Source of the DNA: Echinometra lucunter
Taxonomy: Eukaryota > Echinodermata > Echinoidea > Camarodonta > Echinometridae
Reading direction: 5' to 3'
DNA length: 64,000 nt
Assembly: GCA_029962745.1 (NCBI GenBank)
Contig: CM057167.1
Span: forward strand, 19,744,054 to 19,808,053
In this document: positions 11,487 to 23,400 of the stretch, piece by piece
Position numbering within the stretch: position 1 is the first letter of the stretch
Layout of the letters: each line of letters begins with the position of its first letter
Notes under the pieces: model-generated
Databases searched by the model: none
Seen by the model: the letters and a program-made list of their open reading frames with translations, nothing else
What the model was told of the DNA's origin: nothing
Position numbers and translations under genes: made by a program

Positions 11487-14400
11487 CTGTCAAATAGAAA
11501 TAATAATACAACTAATAATGATAATCATTGTAATCATCATCATCATCATCATCATCATAACCATAATAGTAACAACAACAATAATCATCATCATCATTAT
11601 CATAAAATATCAATTTACAAAGTGCAGAATCAACAGGCCGAATGCATAAAAAGTAGCAATTGCTTTTGCTAGCCTTTTGCTTGAATCAGTATGCATAAAA
11701 GTAAGTAATTGCTTGTAAGAAAAAGCTTTTGTTAGCCAGGGTTAGATGGCACACATGCCTTTGACTGTGTTCGCACCAGCATGACTGCTATTGTTGAAAC
11801 CAGAAGCAAATGCTAGCTTAAGGCAAGCAATTGATCGAGCTGAAGCAAATACTTAAATTCGTATGCGTAAGCGTTTGCGTGTACTTGGGGCCTTTTGCTT
11901 GCCTTGAGCTAGCATTTGCTTTTGGTTTCAACAACAGCAGTCACGCTGGTGCGAACAAAATCAAAGGCAGGTTTCATTTTCTACTGGCATATGTGGGAAG
12001 CCTTCCTCTGTACAAATCAGATTAAAAGAAGTGATTAAAAGAAGTGTCTAAATGGCATTTCAGCTCCTTTGATAGACAGTGGCCGTGTCTTCATTTCATT
12101 ACATACTTATTTGCCAATTTGAATAAACATTACTTAAATCCTAAAAATACAAACTAATATTTGGGCAACTGGAACTTGAGAAAGATTATCTCTCCAATTC
12201 TGAAGAGTAATTTTGGGCTTCTACTCACCCACTGTTTTTTCTTGGTCTGTGATATTTCATCCGAGAGTTTCTGGACCTGCTCGCTTAGTTCCTTCTTGCA
12301 TTTGTGCTCTGTTTCAGTCTTCACTCTCTGAACCTCGGCAGCAAGTTTCTCCTTTGCCTCTTTCAGGATTTTTTCCTTCTCTGCTTGCCATTCTTGCTTG
12401 GCCTACAAATATGAAATTAATATCAACAGACAATGTATGGGACATAAACAGCAAATGTAGCGGTGTTGTGGACTAGTGGCTATGTCAAGGGACTATGGAT
12501 CACATGGTTTGCAGCTCAAGTCCAGCCATGGCACTGATGTCTTTTGGCAAGACATTTATCCACTCTGTAAACTAACATTTACATTGTATCTACATTTGGC
12601 ATTCTCCACCGAGATGTAGTAAATGGATACCTGGTAGGGAGAAATTCTTGGAAATGCTGTAATGGCAGCAATGCTAAAGCCAGGGTAAATACAGAAGAGT
12701 GTCAGGTGTGACAGATATGAATGTCATACAAAAAGCCACTATCATTTATAATTATCATCATACAAAGTATTTTGTGGTATACTGGTAAAGGATTTTGCCT
12801 CTCCCATTTGAGGTCCAAGATTTAATCCTTGATTAGTGCTTCTGTCCCTGGACAAGGTCTTTTGCCTATATTGTCCCCCTCAAATGAGACATGGTAAATA
12901 TATATCTAGCAATCTCAAGAAGAGCAATATTAATACTTTTCAGGTTACCCTGGCTTTTCAAAAAAGACCATAACCCTGCAGAAATAGCATTGAAAAGTAG
13001 CAGTAAAGTTACCAGGCTGCTCACTTTTGCAATGCAATAGAGTGTTTATAGAAAACTTGAATATAGCATGTCCTTGCACATATAACATCATTTAAATTGC
13101 CTTGATAGCTTATAAAACACTAGAGTACGCTTATACATGTATGCGATAACTCTCCATCAAAATCAAACACCATCTTTCTAATACCCTATTTATCATGACA
13201 TGAAGTATATGAACGCACTCTGACCTTTTCTAACGCTTCCTTGACTGCCCTGTCCATCTTCTTCTTATACTCCACCTCTAGCTTTGCTCGGACAACTGGT
13301 GACTTGGCCACATCCTCCAGCCTGCAGGTGGCTGTTCTTAGAGGGGGCGTGGTATCCTCGCTGGTACCCTCCTCCTCCAGAGGCGGTGGTGGGGTGTCAT
13401 CCAGGGTGCCGTCCAGATGATCATCTTCCTCCTTGGGTTCCGCTTTGTCTCCCTCTGAGACGGCATCCATTGGTTCGGCATCCTGCTCCGACACCGGGTC
13501 TGGTTCGGTCTAATAGTGGACAACAGCAAAATTTAAATTGAATTTAAAGAAAAGTTTTGGTCCAGTCTCCTTAACCAGTCTTTTTTTTTTCTCTCTCTCC
13601 TTTGTTAATTCTCTTATCTCTTCCTCCTTATATTTACCAATTTGGGTTTATCATCTTTCCTGACCATCTCTCTCTATCTCCCTCTTTCTCTCTCTTTATA
13701 TATCTATTTCTCACCCCCCCCTCCTTTTCCTTGGGCTCTCTCTCCCTCTTTTACAATAAAAACAATTTACTACCCACATCTTTTCATTCAATGTGACATT
13801 ACATTATCTCCCCCCCAAAAAAACTGTTCCTCATCCCTCTCCTCTTCATTCTCCTCTTCCCTACCCTGTCCCTATCTTGTTCATTTCTCTCTTTATTTTA
13901 TGTATCCCCTTCTCCATGTTGTCTCAATCCGTCTCTCTAACTCTCTGTCAACTTGGTGCTACCTTAAAATCTTTTTCTCATATTTATCACCGTCGTTCCC
14001 CCCCCCCCCCCCCAATCGCTTCTTCCTTCACAAACACCCCCTGTGCTACTTCTGGCCATATCCACAGTATTCAAACGGAAAATGTAACACAAACTCACTT
14101 TTGTTGCATTCTTTTCTACTCCTGAGGACGATGATGATGATGATGATGAACCTTCTTCTACTTTAGGTTTCTTGCTTACAGGTCCATCAAGGTCTGGGGG
14201 TGAGGTCTGGCTTGTACTCACACTGTGGTCCTGGAATTAGAGGTAGGAGGATATTAAAGGGCCACTATTATGGAAAAGCAAGTTGTTCCCTCTTTGTAGT
14301 ACTTTTTATGCCGAATCCAGATATAGCAACCATTTTCCCTGAAAATCACTCCTACACACATGAATTCAAAAGAAATGAGTTAATTGGGAACGCCCCTATA

Positions 14401-17400
14401 AATTTAGGCTAAGCCCCGCCCCGCACTGTGATTGACACCTGACGTCACATGCAGAACCAAGCACCCGGAAGTGCAGGGAATCTGTACGTGTAATATGCGG
14501 GAAATACAAAGGATCTGTCATTGGATTCGGAGTTTCAGCGAAACATCACGCTAAGAATAAAGCGAATTGGAAAAACAAACAAAGATAATGTTGCTTAGGA
14601 GATGCTCTTGACTGACTTGAGCGAAATGATGTTGTGGATTGGCGAACACCAAAAATTTGACTGTGAACTGCAGAACGACCGTGATGGAGTGATTTGACTG
14701 GCTGCCAAATTTATGCATGCAATGTAGCCATGCATGGATCCTATACGAAGTACAATGCAGCTGAAAATTGCGTTGCCATGGCCAAGCACGAAGCCGAGAA
14801 GTTTAAAAAGCAAAAGGTAAGACTCATCTTTGAAAATGTTCTTTTGGTAATTCCCGAAGGCGCTAGAGGTACAGATTGAACATGATATTTAGTTTTACTT
14901 CCCTGCAGAGCTTTCTGAAAACGTTCTTACCTTCTTCTTATCTTTTCTTGTATCTTTGCAGCCTGCCCTGAGCGCCTAGTGTGTGTATAGCTGGTACTAG
15001 TGGCACATAATGCTAATTTAAATGCAGGCTACAGATAAACTACCTTTATAAAGTCTGTTTTGATTGGTAATGTCTCAAAAAAGGGCATGTTAAAGATAAG
15101 AACTAGATGAATCCTCAAACGCGCGGTCGAAATTTATGCCTCTGCCATTGCCAGATCGGAAATATATGGCACATTCATGTTGATTTTTCAATTTTCATGT
15201 ATACAATGGCATCTTTGACCTTGACCTTTGACCTTGTGACCCCCCAAATCTAATGAGACTATTGCCCCTTCCAAGTTTGAAGTTGAACTGTCACAGAGTT
15301 GTCGCAAGAACAAGCAATTTTCATGTATTTAATGACCTCTATGACCTTTGACCTTTAACCTTGAGACCCCAAATTTGAATAAGATCATTGTCCCTCCCAT
15401 ATGCATACAAGTGCCAAGTTTGAAGCTGATCCGTCAAATGGCTGTTGAGTTATCGCAAGAATGAACCATTTTTATGTACATAATGACCTCTATGACCTTT
15501 GACCTTCGACCTTGAGACCCCAAAATATAATCAAATCATTGTCCCTCCCATATGCATACACGAGCTAAGTCTGAAGCTGATCTGTCAAACGGTTCTTAAG
15601 TTATCGTGAGAACGAAAACGGGACGGATGGACGGACGGACAAACAGACGAACAACCCGAAAACATAATGCCTCCGGTACCCAACTACGGTGGGTGGAGGC
15701 ATAAAAAGGCGGTCCTTACAGAGATAAGATCAAGCTAAAATGATTTTCAGAATACCAACTTACAATAATTTTAGCGTTAAAATCTTAACTCGATGAGATA
15801 AGATAAAAAATAAGATCAAAGATGAAAGAACATTTTCAGGATACCACCCCTGATCATCATTATCATCATCTCTATCAGCCACATTAAGCAGCATCATTAC
15901 TCACCTGGCCTGCATCCGTTGTGGAGCTTGCCTTGATGACATGTCTTGCCTCACACTGAGCATCTTCCTCCTCTTCCTCCTCATCCACCATGCTCCCGTC
16001 TTCCTCCTCCTCCTCATCATCATCCTCATCCTTTTTCAGCTTCCTCTTCCTACCAGACGATGAGGTTCGGTCCTTGGGTCTGCTGGCAGCCCTCTCCTGA
16101 AATTCGGCCAGGATGGTCCTGTAGAGCTCCATCTCTTTGACGGCTGACCGCCAGCCCGTGGACGGCTTCAACTTAAGCTTTTTTCTCTCGACTTCGATGG
16201 GACGCACATGGATAAGGTCTATCCAGGCTCTACAGGTTTTTGTAAGAAGAAAGTAATTTATCTAGTTTACGATGAGTCGTAGATTTTATAATATGCATGA
16301 AGTAGAGAGTGGGGGAGTCAGGAATAAAGACAGAGAGAAAGAAAGAGATGAGGGTGGAGGAAAGAAAAATAGTCAAAGAGCGAGAGGAAAAAAGGGGACA
16401 GAGACCCAAAACATAAATGGAGAGGAACACAACAGAGGGGGAGAGACAAGATAGAGGGAGGGACGGAGGGAGGGAAGGAAGGAGAAAGAGAGAGAGAAGG
16501 GGAGAAAGAGGAGATTGAACAGTACAGGGTACATTGGCTAAGGAGTGGAGGATGATGAATGGTAGAAGAAAAGAGGGAGACAGAAAAAAAACAAAGCAAG
16601 ATTTGGTAAGATGAAGACACAGAGCTGGGAAAAAGCAAGAGGTAGAGGAAGGTAACTAAAGAGATTGATAGACAGAGAGAAGGGCAGAATAGAGCCAAGA
16701 AATAGAGGGAAAGGAGAGGGGAAGGATGGAAGGCAAGGAAATAAAAAAAGGGAAGACATAATTTACCTTTCATGCCGTGAACCAAAGAACCTAACATCTG
16801 CTTTTGAGTCTGTTTTCTGTAGTACTTTAGCAGGCCAGTATCCAAAGCCAGTCATCTGGGCCCAGACCAGCTCATGAGGTGGGTTCTGTTACATGAAGAA
16901 GAAGATAGCAGATGAAATGGTATATTCCCAACAAAAACACTAAGTTTCAAATATGGTCTAATAGACCTACAGTAAATGTAAAACTTATTAATCTCATTTA
17001 CAAAAATGCAATAAATAAAGGCTAATACACACCTTACTCCTATAAATAAATGAGATTTCAGAATAATTTGCCACAGTATTAAATATGTACACAATGGCCA
17101 GTATTCACAAAGGTGTACAAAGTTAAACCATGGTTTAAATCTGTGGCTTGACTACCATATATGTGTAGCTAAATGTGACAACTACATCATCTACGCTGTT
17201 ATGTTCCTTATGTTTACTAGACTTCTGGTCTCATGCTTTAATGGTCAGGAAAACTATTGTACTTATCATTCTCAGGCAGTTTATAATAGTTTGAGTACAA
17301 AAAATGTCCATAAAACAAACATCTGCTGTTAAAGATTTGTGTTACATTTTCAAGTAACAAAACAAGACTTTTTAAAATCATAACAATGTTAACCAATGCC

Positions 17401-20400
17401 TTTAATATGACATTGCATATTTCCTTATGACATCATAAACAACTGACATACTGCACATAATAGTTACGAATACTTACACATGGTTTGCAGAACCAATCTT
17501 TCTGTGTTCGATCATTCGACATGATGTAACAGTCCTTACACAGACGGATTTCAGATAGCTGACAGAGTATTGAGAATAGAGACAGAATAAAAGATGTCCA
17601 TTATTTCAAGAGTATTAGAAAATGGTGTTACAATAATGCAGAACAGAGCGAGACTCAAATAGTCTTGTAAATTTTATATCCTTGATATCAGCAATGAATA
17701 TTGTGTGCAGTTATTGCTTGTATTGCTTGTGTAGAGTGTGTGTGTTAGGGTGTGGCTGCGTGCGTGTCTTTTTGTATGTGTGTATCTAAGGATGTTTTGG
17801 GATGTTTCAGAGGTTTTAGTATTGAGTGAGTGGGGGGGGGGGGGTGGGCTCGGGTGCTGTGTTACGAGGCTGCCGACTTGTCCGTACTTGGTTGCAGGGG
17901 GAGGGGAGTCACGACTTTCCTGTTTTTGATGGGATTTTTTATTTTTCCTTCTTTTTTCCTTCTTCTTTCTCTCTTTCTTCCCTTTCTTCTTTTTCATCTT
18001 CTTTTTCATCTTCTTTTTCTTCTTTTTTTCTCCTTCTTTTTCTCCTTCTTCTTCTTCTTCTTCTTCTTCTTCTTCTTTTCCCCCGCTGCCCTGTCCCTCT
18101 TTTCCCTCTGCCTTTTACTCGGCCACACATGTTCTCAGGGTGGACTTTCCCTTTAAATAATTAACAGGGCTAGACTAGACAAGCTTTGCTTTTTCTAGCC
18201 CAGTCCACATTATGCTCTCTTTTTCTCCCCCCTTTTCTTTTATATTTCGATGTAGATTCTTGTGTTTTATTGTTTTATGTGTCTGAATCTGTGACTTGCT
18301 TTGTATTGTTTGTATAATTTTCTGATTTTTAATGTGGAAATTAATAAATGAAATGAAATGAAATATTGGGTTCTTATATAGCTCTCAAGCTTTACACTCT
18401 TGTCACTCCACTGTTATTACCCGGCTTTAGCATAGCTGCTACTACTGTGCTCTAGCATTTCAAGCAATTTCTTCCTACTGGGTACATTCTACTACACCTA
18501 GGTGGAGAGTCGCAATTTTAGATTAACCCATTCGTGACAGGAATTATTTAAAGCCTAATTTGATCAGCTTTTATTCTTCAAATTGGCAACACCAACATTT
18601 TTCTTTTATTGCTACATTTTTCTTATAAATCATCATGTATCTGAAATAAATATAAATTGACAGAATGTATGATGAGAAGTCATAAAGTTGCTAATTTGCA
18701 GGGAAAAACGGTAATTTTAACATTTTCATCGCATTGCCAATTTAAGGATTTTAATGCTTATTTTCCTTTTAAAAAATTTCAGCATCAAACATTAAATGTT
18801 GATGCAACAAAAATGGGCACAGTAAGTGTAGAATTTTTTGCTCTTTCTTCTCATGTATTTGGTGTGTTTTTAGTGCTCTGCATCAAAAGTTATTAGACCA
18901 AACCACATAATGTGGACCCTCTGTCACGAATGGGTTATTACCCAGCTTTAGCATAGCTGCTGCTACTACTGTGCTCCAGCATTTCAAACAATTTCTTCCT
19001 ACTGGGTACATTCTACTACACCTAGGTGGAGAGTCGCAATTATAGACAGGGTTCATACAGTTATACATTTTCAAAATTCCATGACTTCCCATGACTTTCC
19101 AGGATAGAAAAATGCAAATTTCCATGACTCATCGATCACATGTGATGCAAAACTTACATCAGAAATGCACTGATTAAAAGAGTTTCAAAGCTGATCTGAG
19201 TGCCATGAATGCAGGGCTGGCCTGAGCGCAAATTTATTAACATGAAAAATATCTTGAATAAATGATTTTCCATGACTTTCCAGAAGAAACTGACAAATGC
19301 CCTGACTTTCCCTGACTTTTTGCTTCTGGAAAAAAAGAATTTCCAATTCCCTGACTTTCCAGAAATTCCCTGACCCGTATGAACCCTGATAGATTACCGG
19401 TAATGTCTTCCTAAAAGACATTAGTGCCACGGTAGGACTTGAACCGTGCACTATGAGATTTACGGTCCAGCAACATATTCACTAGACAACACCTCCACAA
19501 ATCATGGTAACGTAAATTTTACAAGAAATAGGCTTAAGTTCATGTTTAATTGCCATTATGCAGTAGACAGGCTGTTTGGACTGGTAAAACATTAATCAAT
19601 GAAATCTAACTAAAAGTCAGTCTTTAAAAGGCATAATTCTTGTACGTATGACAATTTGATCACTACTAGCTCAATTTATCTTCTTTTTTTTTTCTCATGA
19701 ATAAGCTGTATATAAGTAGATCTTAATTGTACTAAATCCATTTTGGAGATACCAATTATTCAAGGTATCAAAATATTTATGACATAAAAACAGAATGTTA
19801 GTAGAATTTAAGAAGATATTTTTTTGTAATTATCAGAACTTGAACTTTGACATGACCCTTGACCTCCTAAACTACACAACCCCTGATCAAAATGACAACA
19901 TTAGCATCATCACATCTCAACTCACATCATAAAGGCAGTCTTTCAGGGTCTGTTCACACAAGGCGGCTCTCTCACTGCTTGGTCCATGATAAATATGGGC
20001 AATGTGAACCAAGGCCCTAGCATCGCCTTCAAAGTCTTCGAGTGAACGATACCTCTTCTCGGACAGTTTCTGCAGAGATGGAAATGAAACTTTGCAGTCT
20101 GTACACCAGAGTAAATATTATAAATCAAGCACTAAACTGGTGATTGTGTTGAGTCTTTTTTTTAATAGTATTTTTCCTCATGAGCAGTGACAACTGAACT
20201 TTAAAAGCAGATCCCATTTGCCCAGGGCCTACATTTTACAGGTAACAATATCAATGCCAACAGTATAACTTAACCTGTTGAACAATAAGCCCAAACTGAA
20301 CTAGGGAAAAGGACTATGGAGATTGCATGTTACAATGAAATCAAATTAAATCATACTCAACAGGTTAAAACCATCCTAAAATCTGTCTCCGAAGTTTGTG

Positions 20401-23400
20401 CTAAAAAAACCCCATTTATTATTTTTATCGCTTCATATCCCATTGACTTGACCACTAAAAATGTTGCAGGGATTTGTCACGGGGGGGGGGGGGGGGGGGG
20501 GGGTTGTCCTGTCATATCTGAACAAGCCTTTATTTTTATCATTATTTCTTATTGTTATTTACAATCTGAAGTATAGAGGAATAATATTTGAGGCAGCCTG
20601 ATGGCTCAGGGCCAGGGGTAGAGCAGTGGTCTCATCACTGGGTGTAACCAAGTGGATGCCCTAGCACCCCTTCAAAAGGCATTTATCCTAATTGCCAAGT
20701 CCCTCAGAGAGGACTAAAGCTGTTGGTCCCTTGGCTGCCGACTTACAAGCATGCACAATATGCCTTCCTAGCAGTTCGGAAAAATAACCACCCATTCACC
20801 CATATTTTCATCAAGGTCTATGGGAACATTCATTTTGGTTCAAACTTTTTCATATAAAATTTTTTTTTAATGTTCATGTTTGAAGTCCTGCAGGCCAACT
20901 CACAGAACAATATTTTGAATAAAAGGTATGAGTTCAGGGGGGTGTTTCACAAAGAGTTAAGTTTGAATTAGAGTCGTGCTTAAGCACCAATGCGCATCCG
21001 GTATTTAACGCGTAATCTTATTGATAGGCTTCCAATAGTGCGCGTCCCCTGAGCACTACCTGACCAATGGGGTGATGCGTAATATAAAGCACGCAAGCAG
21101 GAATTTAAGTGCGACTTTAGTCAAACTTAAATCTTTGTGAAACACCCCCCAGTTCTTTTTTGGCAATAGTTTCTTACCTCCATCATAATGGCAAGATCCA
21201 TGTGCTGATAAACTAGGTTGTAGTAGTTAGGCAATTCATTCAGATTTAACTTCTTGGTGAGTTCCCTGGACTGAAAGACAAAAAAAAACTAGATGAATGC
21301 TCTCCAGTGAGGAAAAATTGGGATGAAAATCACTTAACAGGTCTAAAATTTCACAAGTATCACCAATTAATCAATAAATGAAACCAATCAAAAATAAAAA
21401 AAAAGATAGACACATGCACAAACATTTAAAACTCCTAAATTATTACAAGGGTTACTAAACCACTCATCTAAGAAATTGATTCACCCGTCAGCAAACTAAA
21501 ATTCTAATTCATCTGGAAGAAAATCCTTCAGACGCTTGAGAAGTATTATTTCACAGTCCATGATATTAAACTGTTTTGCTTTTTTTCAGCTCAAATACAA
21601 TTTTAGAACAGATGTCAATTAGTGATTCAGGATTTGAGGTTGAATAAAAAAAGGTCATGTCTGAATGGGGCTTCTAGCAGGTCACTGGTTTACCTTTTCT
21701 TTCATTCTGTTGAGAACATGGAGTAGGATTTTGTTGAGATCCCATTTACTCATCTGGACACTCTTCTTCTTACAGCTCTGCAGATTAAAAACAAAATGTA
21801 ATGATAATAATATTAACAATAGTGATGATAATAATAACAATAATAATAACAATAACATTAATCATAGCCTTTTCACTTTTCAGTACCAGGTACCCACTCA
21901 CTACACCTGGGTCGAGGGTGGCAAATGTAGATTATTAAAGTGATTACACAATGGTAAACAAAATTTTGATATATGATCGAGAATAGAATTCTAAGAAGAA
22001 TGACATTAAAAATATGATGATTTTCAATCGAAATCGGTGCAGTTTGGATAATTTTCTCATAAAAAGTTATGAGCTGACCAAAAAATTTGAGTATGAGGTA
22101 TGACGTAAAAGTGGGTACCCAGCTTTGCGCACTGCAGTTGTGCTGCGCGCTAGACTGTACAATATGTATTATACCTTGCGCTCATTTTGCTAGAAGTGCG
22201 CGACAAGGTACCCACTTTGACGTCATTTTGACGTAAAAGTGGGTACCCAGTTGAAACTGGCTCACAGCTGAGGGGTGAAAAAATATCCTGAAATCTTACC
22301 ACATTTGGGTGTTTCCTTGGCAACACGACTTTTTAAAAAACTTTAGGCGAATGATTTTCTGCTAATAACATCATGCTCTTTTAAATGAACTAACTTTGTT
22401 TCAGCATTGGGTACCCCCTTTAATGTCTTGCTAAAGGACAATTAGTCCTGCGGCAAGGATTTGAGCCCGTACCTCGTGGTTCTCAGTCCAGACACATATC
22501 CACTAGACCACAACCTCTATGTTAAGTTGCCATTTAAACAAACATTTACAAGTTAGCAATTCCTGGGTTTGGTAGCCACAGAAGAGAACCAACTTACTTA
22601 AAGGCAATTTTTAGAGGCACCTCCCCAAAATAATTGTGTGAATGTCTCAATGCTTTTGTACGTGTAGACTCCATAGCATGTCCCAGAACACAACAGTATT
22701 AAAGTGTTAGGAATACGGTGGGGTTTGGATTAGGGTTGTAGAACCCATCAAGGACGAGTAAAGCCCATCGCACACTATATGATCCATCTGAGATCCGATT
22801 TTGGAAAAATTTGTTATAGCATTTGATATGAACATTCAAACAGGTAAAATCTTAATGATCACAGTTCCGAATAGTTGTATGAATACTAAAATTGAAATTA
22901 TGGGCTACTGCGAGCATCCCTGTAAGATTAAAAGCAAACTTAATTCCAAATCATAGTGACATCATAGCAATCTTGCGATTGGCTACGACTAGAAGCCGAT
23001 TTGGCCTTTTAAGGGAAAGTCCATCCCAGAAGTTTCACTGTTTCAATAAAAGGAGATAAATTTGAACAGCATTTAAAAAAGAAATGAGTAAATCGGTGAA
23101 AGAATAAGAAAATTACACTCATTTACATTTTCTAGTAAATTACTCCCGGCTCTGCGAATTGGCAACACTGATGACATCATATGCGAGCAAGTCTCCATTC
23201 ACTTTGTACATGAAATTTAACATTTCTCAATTTTCTTGGAAGTTACACATTTTCTTACCCCATAGTCAAAGTAAAAAGCAATTCTTCTGAACATACATTG
23301 ATTATGGGGTTAGAAAAAGTGTAACTTCCAAGAAATTGAGAGCCGCAGAGCCGGGAGTAGTGTACTAGAAAATGTAAACGAGTGTAATTTTCTTATTCTT

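Larger units (their letters stand above)
18362..19495 (-). repeat. SINE copy interrupted by two MITEs
   Basis: The tRNA-like head is at 19495-19400 (GACTTGAACCGTGCACTATG on the plus strand, TCTAGTG complement) and the body continues at 18362-18522. A piggyBac-type MITE (18523-18938) and a hAT-like MITE (19047-19388) lie inside. About 105 bp of SINE body is duplicated on both sides of the piggyBac MITE (18416-18522 and 18940-19044). Confidence 0.6.

Noticed and set aside
11391..11672. Asn/His-rich 93-residue ORF
   Set aside because: It starts antisense to the MYND exon and runs through an AAT/CAT microsatellite.
16318..16845. Ser/Leu/Phe-rich minus-strand ORFs (also 29063-29588)
   Set aside because: Products of the polypurine/polypyrimidine intron tract; no conserved domain and not kept between the two haplotypes.
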